Positions 1 through 7,782 of a DNA stretch of 22,029 nt are shown here, piece after piece. The notes under the pieces are model-generated. The model saw only the letters and a program-made list of their open reading frames with translations, searched no databases and was not told the origin of the DNA. The translations under genes and the position numbers were made by a program. The stretch is from Priapulus caudatus (Eukaryota > Priapulida > Priapulimorpha > Priapulimorphida > Priapulidae): contig NW_014578114.1 in NCBI RefSeq assembly GCF_000485595.1, positions 27,547 through 49,575 of the forward strand, given 5' to 3'. Position 1 is the stretch's first letter. The number at the start of each line of letters is the position of its first letter.

Positions 1-36
1 CCGAGTGTGTTAGTGTGTAGTGTTTGGGGTGACTAG

Positions 37-125
37 TGAGAGAGAGAGAGAGAGAGGAGGGCGAGAGAGCAGCTAGAGGTGTCGTAGGTGTGTGTGAGAG
101 AGAGAGAAGAGAGGAGAGCAGGAGA
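37..125. repeat. GA/GAGA simple repeats
   Basis: Two runs of alternating GA (about 37-62 and 93-125) are separated by a GT-rich spacer. Open reading frames through this stretch on either strand are low-complexity Arg-Glu or Ser-Leu strings and start at non-ATG codons, so they are products of the repeat rather than genes. Confidence 0.85.
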
Positions 126-420
126 GGATGGATGAAAGGATTTAAGAACGGCTGCGTGCATATTTGTATATTTACGGCAATCAACAGAGCGTCGGTGCCA
201 ATCATGCGTGTGCGCAAGTCGCACGATCACTGTGAGAGGATGTCTGGATGCGAAGGTATTTTTCCCACTCGAGTTCCGGATACACCACAGATAGTGTTTG
301 GCTAATTTTGGTTGGTATTAAGATATACCTGGTTGTTACCTCCGGCAACGGAGTATGTAATCAGGTTTCGTGTTGTGTGTTCGTGCTGTGTGTTCGTGTG
401 TGTGCTGTTTGTAGCGTTTG

Positions 421-550
421 GCGCGATGATTCAGCAGCAGCTCGCTTTAGGGCGCCAGTCGAGCAGCAGACCTCGCCTTGGGGTCCGTCAGCAGCAGCAG
501 AAGCGAGCCATGTGCTTATACACAATGTTACATGTTACACGCTAGCGGAG
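421..550 (+). other. CAG-rich stretch ending in a splice-donor motif; possible first exon
   Basis: This stretch is GC-rich, carries CAG runs near 431 and 490, and ends in GGAG followed by GTATGC (donor GT at 551). An ATG at 426 opens a 39-codon frame rich in glutamine that stops at 543-545, just before the donor. No homology is recognised. It may be an untranslated or minimally coding first exon, or chance. The only support is composition plus the donor motif; no acceptor or second exon was found. Confidence 0.2.
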
Positions 551-1259
551 GTATGCACTTCTCTGTGCAGTGCCCTCTGCTCTAGTATTATAGTCGTGTT
601 GGGTTCGGGTTAGTTTGGATTAGTGTTAGGGATAGGTGGGATACTCATTTTTTTATTGTTGCTTCGAGGAAGCGCGATCTAGTGAATGGAGTGGGTGATT
701 GGCTGTATTTCCGGAACTCAAAGTGGTGGGAAAAATATGTGTCCGAATGCGTAGCCTGGAGGCTAGGCGGCCGGTTCCGACGCGTAGCCAATGCGAAAAG
801 TTTATTTAATGGATCTAGCGCTATTTGCTTCCATATCGTGCATTTTTACATTTACACACTTTCTTTGATATCTTGTAATTTTTCAAGTAATATTAAAATT
901 AAATGTAAGCGTTTTTAATTTTGATAAACTTTGTCAATAAGTCATGTGCTTGCTTCAGTATCGAGGCTGTAAGACGGGTACCATCTCTTAGCCTCTACTA
1001 CACAGCTTACATGTTCTGCGGCCGTAAGTTGCATCTAAACTCAATGGAAGATGGTTGCTGTTCTTTTAAAATTTTAGGGTTTATATACTTACCTTGTGTA
1101 TTGATTAATCTCGATCGATGCGCATGAAATTGTCTAAAGCTAGGCCCGTTAAGAGTCAAACTTGTAAGTAAGAGCACAAAGCACAGAAAGTGGCCGTTTC
1201 AATAATTAAGTCGTGGCAAATAACAGTTTGTGTAATGTGATGAATGTTACAGCCTTACT
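551..1259. other. No recognisable gene
   Basis: Both strands have frequent stops, and the longer open frames start with GTG or TTG and are low in complexity. AT-rich tracts lie near 840-920. No RNA gene, repeat boundary or coding exon could be supported. Confidence 0.5.
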
Positions 1260-1499
1260 CTAGACCAACTTGCAAGGAGCTAAATATAACAAGGAAACGT
1301 AGCGGATTGGCTGTGGGCTTTTCGCCTCAAGGAGCATCTATAGAGACCATAATCAGCTGAAAGGCTGTGCAGATCCGTCCCCAAAGAACAATAGAACACT
1401 AATCGTTCTGGACCAATAATGACAATGTGGCCAAATATTTGGGCAGACTATGGCGGCGCTTCCTTTCCTTGTTATAGTTTAGCTCCTTGCTCTGACTAG
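1260..1499. mobile_element. Short foldback element flanked by CTAG
   Basis: The left end (1271-1297, starting GCAAGGAGCTAAA) is matched by the inverse complement of 1461-1490, giving imperfect terminal inverted repeats of about 25 bp with one internal base difference. CTAG occurs immediately outside at both ends (1260-1263 and 1496-1499) and could be a 4-bp target duplication or part of the inverted repeat. The interior has no ORF. Its core (about 1326-1404) is recognisably similar to 6182-6257, so it belongs to a dispersed non-autonomous family. Confidence 0.55.
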
Positions 1500-1617
1500 G
1501 GCTCATAACTAATGCCACAATTTCCCTTCTCGCCTTAAACATACGTTTGGCGATACGACGTGGCAGTCTTTTCTCTTACGACGTGTAAACAGTGGGAGAG
1601 CCTGGTCGTTTAGGCTT

Positions 1618-2260
1618 CCATAGCTCTAGTGTACTATAGCCGCTTACATTAATGCGCTGGGCTATAGACCGACCCATGGGCATGCAATGGACCACGTATC
1701 TCCATGCGACAGCGGCCGAGCTATGTATTTCCGCATGTAGAGGGGTGGGGGGTTGTGTTGGTTGTGCGACAAAAAACATTGTTGTTGTCAATAACAAATT
1801 AACGATAGTAATTTGTTCGATCTTTTCATGAAAAAGTAATATTACATCTCGTTTGTCGCTTATTTGTTACTTGACAACAACAACTGTTTTTATCCACAAC
1901 CTCCCCAAACCGCCCACCCCTCCAATGCGGAAATACATAGTTCGCCGGCTGATGGCGCTGCTGCAGCGGCCTGCGAGAATGGCCGTTTGATAGTTCGCAA
2001 ATCGAATGTTGCTTCACAAGAAATACCGCAGTATACATTTGCAAACGATATGTTAGGAGATTCAATTTTAGTAGCGGCCCGCTATACTTAATGGACATAT
2101 TTTCATTCGCGATAAGATGGCAGTTATTGCCTACACAGCACGTTTTTTTAGCGGATAATTGGGGATAAGTTTGTCCATTGCATGCCCCATGGGTCGGTCT
2201 ATAGTAGCCAGACGGCAGTTAATTTAAGCCGGCATATGAGTACTAGAAGCTAGCTTTCCA
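1618..2260. mobile_element. Large inverted-repeat (foldback) element
   Basis: The left arm 1618-1799 and right arm 1860-2260 are inverse complements over most of their length. Matching landmarks are the tract around CTATAGACCGACCCATGGG at 1663-1681, whose complement is at 2188-2206, and the GCGGAAATACATAG segment at 1927-1940 against its complement near 1724-1737. The right arm carries about 190 extra bases (roughly 1965-2165) absent from the left arm. The 60-bp centre is AT-rich. The arms give mirror-image ORFs (on + and - strands), which share residues only because the arms match. No transposase is present. Confidence 0.7.
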
Positions 2261-3520
2261 TACTACTACTAGTGTTCAATTTAGTTTGGGACCCCAGGTT
2301 ATGATATTAGCTGCGTCTACACGACGAACATTAACTCCGAGTTAAGGTTCTACACGCGCTGCGCCTTAACTCGAGTTAAGGTACTGATTACGTTAACTCG
2401 AGTTAGCTTAAACTCGCCGTCGATCGATGGTTTAGGCTACCTCGAGTTACCTTAACTCGAGAGTAGGCCCGCGTGTAGACGCTTACTCGAGTTAGTTGAC
2501 TCACGATAGGAGCCAGCCTAGTCGATGTACGTACAGAGCGCGCCCGCGTCGCTCTATCGGCAGGCTGTGTTCGTGTAGAGCTACTAACGTGAACGTCGAG
2601 TTGCGCTTACACTCGAGTTGAGCGTTGGTCGTGTGACGTAGCTATAGTTCAATAGATGCCTAAACTTTATTCGGGGTGCTAACTAGGATTGTCAGCTCTA
2701 GTCTGGCGTTATTGGCTTGATTGAGCATAAAACTAATAATCGGGAGTTTTACCGACTTGACAACATTGGCACCTGGTCATACCCATGTAGGAAATGATGC
2801 TATTTAATTTACAGGCTCGATGCTTATTTTCAGATGTGGTTGTCTTGTCGAGACAACAAAGAATAATTTTAACTGTTGTCAAATTTTTGCTTGCAACTTA
2901 GGTCTTGGGCGCTTTTGTGAGGACTGCGATACCAGTTTACTGACTTGCATAGTCAAAATGACATTGATTACGGCAGAAACTTAGTTATCTTTTTACATGC
3001 CGGTGTTTGAATACTTAGCTTTTTGGAAAGAAATTTCGAATCTTTGGTTACCTTTTTTACAACCTTTAATTCCGAATTACCACACCATGCATCATGGAGT
3101 CTTCCAAGTTACTCATAGATACTTGACTGTATTTTATGTGCAATTGCACCAATTACATCTGATGTCAGCTTTGGTTATCCCTGATGTTTCGTGTGTTAGT
3201 TCCAAAATAATACTTTTGTTTTTCCAAGATAAAAGGATAATTATTGTCAGTTGGCATTATTTTACGGTAAGGCAATTCATCTACATATTCTTTTCCTGTA
3301 TAGCCTGTAGCCTCTGTCCCTGACAACTACCTTAGGACCGAATCGTCAGGCAATAATAAAGCTTGACGTTAACCTGCATCTTGCATAGTCATTAAATTAA
3401 TCAGAAATTTCAGAGGACCAACTCGTCCTTGTGGAGCCTCGGTTTCTCAGTTCATTATATTACGGAGTGAATATACTATAGAGATCTAATTTCTATAACT
3501 AGATACTTTAATTTTTCAGT
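2261..3520 (-). mobile_element. Non-LTR retrotransposon remnant, LINE copy A
   Basis: Apart from an inserted MITE at 2310-2642, this stretch aligns from end to end with 6479-7376, where reverse transcriptase motifs are readable on the minus strand. Shared landmarks are the CTACTACTACTAG tract at the 3' end of the element, the GTTTGGGACCCC block, and the segment around GTGGAGCCTCGG at 3433-3444 that encodes part of the Pro-Gln-Gly motif. Copy A has so many indels that no long minus-strand frame survives. The plus-strand frame at 2997-3323 is only its antisense shadow. It is 5'-truncated or replaced beyond about 3520. Confidence 0.75.
2310..2642. mobile_element. TA-flanked MITE with CTCGAG-rich interior
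   Basis: A 333-bp insertion that interrupts LINE copy A; the matching site in copy B (about 6513-6530) lacks it. The ends are inverted: the left begins GCTGCGTCTACACGACGAAC, and the complement of the right end begins GCTACGTCACACGACCAAC. TA lies directly outside both ends (2308-2309 and 2643-2644), as in Tc1/mariner-type insertion. There is no ORF. Six CTCGAG palindromes (2370, 2397, 2441, 2456, 2486, 2612) sit mostly within TTAACTCGAGTTAA-like contexts. Internal inverted copies of the terminus (2472-2482, and a weaker one near 2570) suggest a compound structure. Confidence 0.75.
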
Positions 3521-3914
3521 TGTCTCGATCTGGCCGCAATGGCCATAGAGAATCTTTTCGGACATGACTTTAATTTTGTCTTGGCAATTGCCAACGTTTA
3601 GTTGTCGAGGGCTGATTAATATCTAAAGTTTATTGATTAAAAATTTTAATATTTTTTAAATCTACTATGATGTGGCTTTTAGTGTACAAACGTGGGTAAG
3701 AGGGGGTGTCGACTCAGCTGCCGGAATGCTGCCCGTTGTTGCGGCTGGTTTGCCTGTGCGCATACGGTGCGTGATTTAGCATAGATGTGTTTGTAATATA
3801 TATTCTATGGTTCTAGCTTCAGCCAGATACCCCTCCTCCCCGAAATTGTGAGTTCTCTCGCGAATTGCGGGTGGACTTGGTAGGTCTGCTAATAGAGTAG
3901 ATTTAAACTAAAAT
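3521..3914. other. AT-rich intergenic DNA, no gene seen
   Basis: No frame of interest on either strand. A block at about 3608-3660 (CTAAAGTTTATTG and flanks) is similar to 5386-5450, so part of this is probably an old repeat. A GT-AG-like acceptor tract, TTTTATTTTCAG, lies at the right edge (ending near 3931). Confidence 0.4.
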
Positions 3915-3931
3915 GTGAAATTTTATTTTCA

Positions 3932-4220
3932 GTGGTGCCTCAAATGCAGTCTAGAATTCACATTTATTGAATTTTTTGCTGGAGGACCCCCAGAACCGCC
4001 CTATACCTCCCCCCCCGAGTCTGCCTGCAGAATCACCTTCGTGGCCAGTGCTCGAAATAAGCGTTGTCCCGGTTGTCCGAGAAAACCAGAATTTGCGCGG
4101 ACAACCTATACGTCTGAGACATTGTCGGTGGACAACAAGAAAAATGTTACGAAAAACGCATTTTATTATGTTTTCTCAGGTGTTCGTCAAGACATTATAA
4201 GCCTGGCGGCCGCCATTTAA
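3932..4220 (+). other. Open stretch after an acceptor-like tract; unassigned
   Basis: After a pyrimidine-rich tract ending in CAG (near 3931) one plus-strand frame stays open to the TAA at 4218-4220. An overlapping frame is also open from 3967 to 4200, which argues for low stop density rather than coding. The predicted peptide has Pro-rich and Cys-rich segments (for example CPGCPRKPEF) but matches no family I recognise. The stretch contains the GGTTGTCCG...CGGACAACC hairpin at 4071-4106. A repeat-derived sequence is as likely as an exon. Confidence 0.2.
4071..4106. repeat. GGTTGTCCG / CGGACAACC hairpin
   Basis: A perfect 9-bp inverted repeat (4071-4079 and 4098-4106) with an 18-base loop. 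The same GTTGTCC word recurs just upstream (4063-4069), as an inverted pair at 4944-4963, and in degenerate form in the LINE copies (near 2844 and 6720). Confidence 0.6.
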
Positions 4221-4298
4221 TCTTGGTGATCGGGAAAGCAGGACCAATTATCCAGGTGCTTATTTCAACATGCGTATTATGTCAAGGTTTTCTGATTT

Positions 4299-4682
4299 AT
4301 GATGAGTGTTAACTCGATTGGAACAGCAACAGCAAGTTCCCCCATACTTTTTGGTATTGTTTATTCATTTTATTTTGAATTTGTCCGATGGCTTTGCCCA
4401 TGCCCAAACAACAACAGTGCGGTTTATGTTGATCAAAAGTTTTTTAAAAACGCGAATTGTGTGTCAGATATGAAGGCTGTACCTGTACTCAAAAGTGACC
4501 GCAAAATACCAGTCTCCTGCGATCTCATTTTCAAAATTTTTGGAGCTGGGGACCACATACCCCTGCTTGTTATTCACCCCTCCTTGGAATCTAGTCGCAA
4601 TCTGACCAATTACACATCTTGGAAGTCACGAGGAACAAATGACAATAAATGTCGCCTTTTCGCATGGCCACAAAGACAATAG
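4299..4682 (+). CDS. Uncharacterised 127-residue open reading frame
   Basis: This is one of the few sizeable frames here with a true ATG, opening with two methionines. The peptide has a hydrophobic, aromatic segment at about residues 18-33, a Cys-Pro-Cys-Pro motif near 33-36 and a run of Asn-Asn-Asn after it, and no domain I recognise. Neighbours are unassigned AT-rich DNA and the GTTGTCC hairpin family. There is no obvious promoter or poly(A) signal close by. It could be a chance frame, part of a repeat, or an internal exon. I do not assign a function. Confidence 0.2.
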   Translation: MMSVNSIGTATASSPILFGIVYSFYFEFVRWLCPCPNNNSAVYVDQKFFKNANCVSDMKAVPVLKSDRKIPVSCDLIFKIFGAGDHIPLLVIHPSLESSRNLTNYTSWKSRGTNDNKCRLFAWPQRQ

Positions 4683-5557
4683 ATTGCAGAGAAGATAAGA
4701 GGAGCCGTATTGGTGTTGGAGTAAAGAGGGATGGAGGATGAAGGCAATTATATGTTAAGTATCCACGTATTTTGCGCACGTTTGCTGTTTTTTTGCCTCC
4801 TTGTTAAAAATCTGGCTACACAGTGTTATTTGGGTGTTTCTGACCAATACGATTATTATTGTGGGATGAAATAGGGAGCATTTGGGATATTTTTTTGGGA
4901 CAACCAAGATTGTTGCGCGGACACCTGATTTTTTGATGCTTAGGGTTGTCCGGCAGGACAACCACATTTTTTTTTCTTATTTTACGAGCACTTGTGGGTG
5001 AGTATTCATTTATGACAGTATTACAATTTATGTGAATATTGTTATATTTCAGTATTTATAGTTTATTTGTTCTACTTGACAAATTTGAAAAGAGATTCAA
5101 GAGTTCTCTATACAAGGTGTTCAGGAATAGCTTTAGAATGCACAAAGATTGGCGACATTTTTTCCAAGATTTTCGGGGAGATGCCCCGCACCCTAGGTGG
5201 TGGGCAAGCACTATTGCTCGCGTTTGCATAGGGTCATCAAGACCGCAAAAACACGCCTTTTATTTCCTTATGCGCGTTTTTTCCAACCGCGCCTTTTCCA
5301 TTGTCTATTTTCTCACCGAAGAAACCTGCCTCTTCATTTGATTATTTAGTCACTAGGCTTATATCATATGGGATGTTAAGTTAATCTGTCGTAGATAATA
5401 ATTTAATCATCTAAAGTTTATTGTTACTAAAGTTTTAAATAATATTTAAATCGTGCCGTTATGCGTGCAGCTTGGTGTAGCTTACCTAGCCTTGAGACTG
5501 TAAGCCAGGCGCCTACACCACATGATCACTCAGGCGTAGACCAGTTTGTGTGATGTT
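4683..5557. other. AT-rich stretch with one open frame and a hairpin; no gene assigned
   Basis: A plus-strand frame runs to 5341 but begins at TTG (5039) inside an acceptor-like tract (TATATTTCAG at 5043-5052), has no upstream ATG, and matches no family I know. A block at about 5386-5450 resembles 3608-3660. No RNA gene or repeat boundary other than the hairpin at 4944-4963 could be supported. Confidence 0.35.
4944..4963. repeat. GGTTGTCC-GGCA-GGACAACC hairpin
   Basis: A perfect 8-bp stem with a 4-base loop, followed by a T-run (4966-4976). It shares its stem word with the hairpin at 4071-4106. A short GC-rich stem followed by T-rich sequence resembles an RNA polymerase III or bacterial-type terminator in shape only. 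There is no RNA gene in front of it that I can recognise. Confidence 0.6.
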
Positions 5558-6175
5558 CTAGCCTCATTCTGACAATAGGTCAATAAATATGCAGCTTGTG
5601 AAATCGCGTGAGGGTGCGTCCGTCCGTTCCGTGCGTGGTCAACATTTGGCGCCAAATCTTACGCTTGACGTACGGCACACGTTATTCGGGACGTAGGGGC
5701 GGAATCGTAAAAAGTTGTTGAGATGTCAGCTGGGGAGTCAAAGGTCCAAAGGCATGGGTGTAAAAGAAGAGGGAACGATTCCCTCTTAATTAAGGTATAG
5801 AAGAGGAATGCAGAATTGCGGCACAAATCTAAAGGCGTCGACCTAGGCTCAGTGATAGTCGGTGTTACTAGCATCATGGTAGGAAAAGCCTCACTCGTGC
5901 CGAAATTGGAGGGTCACAGGTCAAAGGTCAATGGGGACAAGGGAGATTTTAGACATTTTTGAGGACATGGTCTGACGCGAGCGATGAAAAACTTTTTTGT
6001 TTAAAGCGGTGACTAGCATTTTTATGGCTTTATGAAATGGCCCATATAATGTACTTTCTGGCATGACATGCGAAAGAGTAAGTGTCGGATAACCTTATTT
6101 GACAGTCAAGAGAGGGTTAACATGGATTTGAATTACTATTTGAGAAAGATTTTGACTGCGGCCGTTTGCTAGTAG
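5558..6175. repeat. Dispersed repeat R1, copy 1
   Basis: This aligns over its whole length with 7783-8396. Both copies begin with a CTGACA-containing lead and the ATGCAGCTTGT block, pass through a CGTC-rich segment, then share TAAAAGAAG, GCATCATGGTAGGAAAAGCC, ATTTTTATGGCTTTAT and AGTAAGTGTCGGATAACC, and end near GACTGC...TAGTAG. Differences are mainly single-base indels and substitutions. No reading frame is conserved between the copies, so it appears non-coding. It contains a triple nuclear-receptor-like half-site at 5911-5930. It is not attached to LINE copy A, so it is an independent family. Confidence 0.75.
5911..5930 (+). promoter_or_regulatory. Triple AGGTCA-like half-sites spaced by 1 bp
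   Basis: GGGTCA (5911-5916), AGGTCA (5918-5923) and AGGTCA (5925-5930) lie head-to-tail, each separated by one base. This is the DR1 arrangement bound by HNF4/RXR-type nuclear receptors in animals. The sequence match is direct; function is inference. The second R1 copy has the same region as AGGTCAAGGTCA without spacer (8143-8154) and a separate DR1 at 7966-7978. Confidence 0.35.
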
Positions 6176-6181
6176 GTTCAT

Positions 6182-6257
6182 TCAAGGGCGCCATCTCTGG
6201 ACCATAATTAGCTGAAATGGCGTTGCAGAGCGAACCAGAGACAATAGAACACTAATC
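6182..6257. repeat. Partial copy of the 1260-1499 foldback element core
   Basis: Shares with 1326-1404 the blocks GACCATAAT(C/T)AGCTGAAA and ACAATAGAACACTAATC, plus a similar first block (GCATCT/CCATCT). The terminal inverted repeats seen at 1271 and 1461 are not evident here, so only the interior is present. Confidence 0.5.
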
Positions 6258-6321
6258 TGTATGACACTGAAAAAGTCAGTCTCGGTTCAAGCACAAACAT
6301 GTTGACTTTCACAAAAATTTA

Positions 6322-6443
6322 TTGATTTTTTTTAATTTTTTTTTAATTTTTATTTTTTCTAATTTGCTGCAGGCTTCCGCGGGCCGCACAGAACCCCGTA
6401 GAGGGCCGCATGCGGCCCGCGGGCCGCAGTTTGCCCACCCCTG
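6322..6443. mobile_element. Orphan hAT-type terminus with GC-rich palindromes
   Basis: Read on the minus strand, the stretch starts at 6443 with CAGGGGTGGGCAAACTGCGG and continues into the palindromes GGCCCGCGGGCC (6414-6425) and CCGCATGCGG. This matches the general style of hAT terminal inverted repeats (CAGGGGTG...), known from many animal genomes. Internal to it is a T-rich tract (6329-6361). The matching opposite end was not found to the left, and no 8-bp duplication of CAGTATAG (6444-6451) was seen, so the element is truncated or rearranged. Confidence 0.5.
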
Positions 6444-6745
6444 CAGTATAGCCTCTAGACTAGGCTCTACTACTACTGTACTACTACTAGTGTTGAATCC
6501 TAGTTTGGGACCCCGGTATATATAGTTCACATATATGCTAAACTAATCCGGGGTGCTAAACTAGGATTGTCCAGCTCTAGTCTGGCGTTATTGTTTGATG
6601 AGCACTAAAAGTAAAACGAATAATCGGCGAGTTTGCGACTTGGCAAATTGACCTGTCATACCCATGTGGGAAAATGAGCTATAATTTACAGGTCTTGATG
6701 CATATTTTCAGATGTGATTGTCTTGTCGGACAACAAGAAATAATT

Positions 6746-6946
6746 TTAACTTGTCCAAATTTTGACTTGCAACTTAGTCCTTGTGCGCTTTGTGAGACTG
6801 CTGTACCAGTTACTGCTTGCATAGTAAAAATTACATTGAATTAGGGCAGAAACTAGTAATCTTTTACATGCCATGTTTAAATACTTAGCTTTTCTGGAAA
6901 GAAATTTCAATCTATTGTTAACATTTTTTGCAACCTTAATTGCCAA
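6746..6946 (-). pseudogene. LINE reverse transcriptase thumb fragment
   Basis: Continuation of the LINE copy B reverse transcriptase in a different frame. Visible blocks are VNNRLKFLSRKAKYLN, LVSALIQCNFYYASSNWYSS and LTKRTRTKLQV, the Leu-Ile-Gln-x-x-Phe-x-Tyr-Ala-x-x-x-Trp pattern typical of the region after the palm in CR1-like elements. The matching part of copy A is too disrupted to translate. It makes no product on its own. Confidence 0.8.
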
Positions 6947-6963
6947 GGTACCTCACCACGCAC

Positions 6964-7320
6964 TCATGGAAACTTCCAATTGTCTATTCCTAGATACTTA
7001 ACTGTATTTTCATGTGCAATTGCCACCCCATTACATCTGATGTCCAGTTTTGGATTAACCCTGAGTTTGTGTTTAGTTTCAAAAATAATACTTTCTGTTT
7101 TTCCAAGATGAAAGGATAAATTATTGTCATTGAGCCATTTATTAACGGAAAACAATTCTCTACTTAATTCTTCCTGTCTAGCCTGTACCTCTGTCCCTGA
7201 AACTACTAAGGCCGAATCTTCAGCATATAATAAAAGCTTGACGTAACCTGTCTTTGCCATGTCATTAACATTAATCAGAAATATCAGAGGACCCAAAATC
7301 GATCCTTGTGGAGCCTCGGT
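6964..7320 (-). pseudogene. LINE reverse transcriptase palm fragment
   Basis: Fragment of a non-LTR retrotransposon reverse transcriptase, which would copy element RNA into DNA at the target site. The frame is open from just after a TGA at 7321-7323 to a TGA at 6964-6966. It begins with the motif EAPQGSILGPLIFLINVND, a clear form of the conserved Pro-Gln-Gly block. The catalytic box reads LLLYAEDSAL: the usual Tyr-x-Asp-Asp has Glu in place of the first Asp, which would be expected to damage activity. Then come LSFHLGKTES and VKYLGI, the blocks that normally follow. No 5' endonuclease region is present. The thumb continues in another frame at 6746-6946, so a frameshift lies near 6950. Confidence 0.85.
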
Positions 7321-7376
7321 TCACTACATATATTACCACGAGTGTATAATATAGAGATCTAATTTATATAACTAGA

Positions 7377-7758
7377 ATTTGTGTTGGAGATTGGTCCAAA
7401 TTTCATGATCGATCATCAGTTTTACAAAACGACCGACGATCGATTAATCATCAATCATTTTAGATTGCGGCGACGACGCGGTGACGCCGCGTCGTCGTCG
7501 ACACAACCGGTGTATTGCGAAGGAATATTGATATTATTGTATGTGTAGCTAGTATTTAATGGTAAGTAAGTAAAGTAATGGATACTGTTAGGGTTACAGA
7601 CGGGTAACACTCTAAAGGGCATTGCAACATAACTGCTCATTTAATCCACAAAAAAAATTGAGTTGTACTCGATCGTCCGATTTTCTACTCGATTAATCAA
7701 CTTGGCAGCCCAAATGAGTAATGATCGACGAACTCGATTAATCAGAATTAACACCACT
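7377..7758. mobile_element. Non-autonomous DNA element with 8-bp target duplication
   Basis: A 382-bp insertion in LINE copy B, flanked by a perfect direct repeat TAACTAGA (7369-7376 and 7759-7766), which occurs once at the corresponding site in copy A (3499-3506). Eight-base duplications are typical of hAT transposons. The left end reads ATTTGTGTT and the complement of the right end AGTGGTGTT (7 of 9 match), weak terminal inverted repeats. The centre has a perfect 11-bp stem (7471-7481 with 7487-7497) rich in CGACG. CGATTAATC occurs three times (7440, 7690, 7736). No ORF, so it would depend on a transposase from elsewhere. Confidence 0.7.
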
Positions 7759-7782
7759 TAACTAGATACATTAATTTTTAGC

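Larger units (their letters stand above)
6479..7376 (-). mobile_element. Non-LTR retrotransposon remnant, LINE copy B
   Basis: Reverse transcriptase coding remains are readable on the minus strand. The 3' end is at the left, at a short ACT/AGT trinucleotide tract (about 6468-6490), consistent with a short 3' tail repeat. It aligns with LINE copy A (2261-3520). The right end is interrupted by a 382-bp insertion at 7377-7758, after which the same short tract as in copy A (TAACTAGATAC.TTAATTTTT) resumes to about 7782. The lack of an RNase H domain and the motif style suggest a CR1/L2-like group; this is inference. Confidence 0.8.

Noticed and set aside
1864-2091. Paired ORFs in the foldback arms as a conserved protein
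   Set aside because: Similarity between this and the minus-strand frame at 1576-1797 follows from the inverted repeat; starts are not ATG and the peptides are Pro/Asn-rich without a known domain.
2997-3323. 108-codon plus-strand ORF as a gene
   Set aside because: It is antisense to the LINE copy A reverse transcriptase region and is not preserved in copy B.
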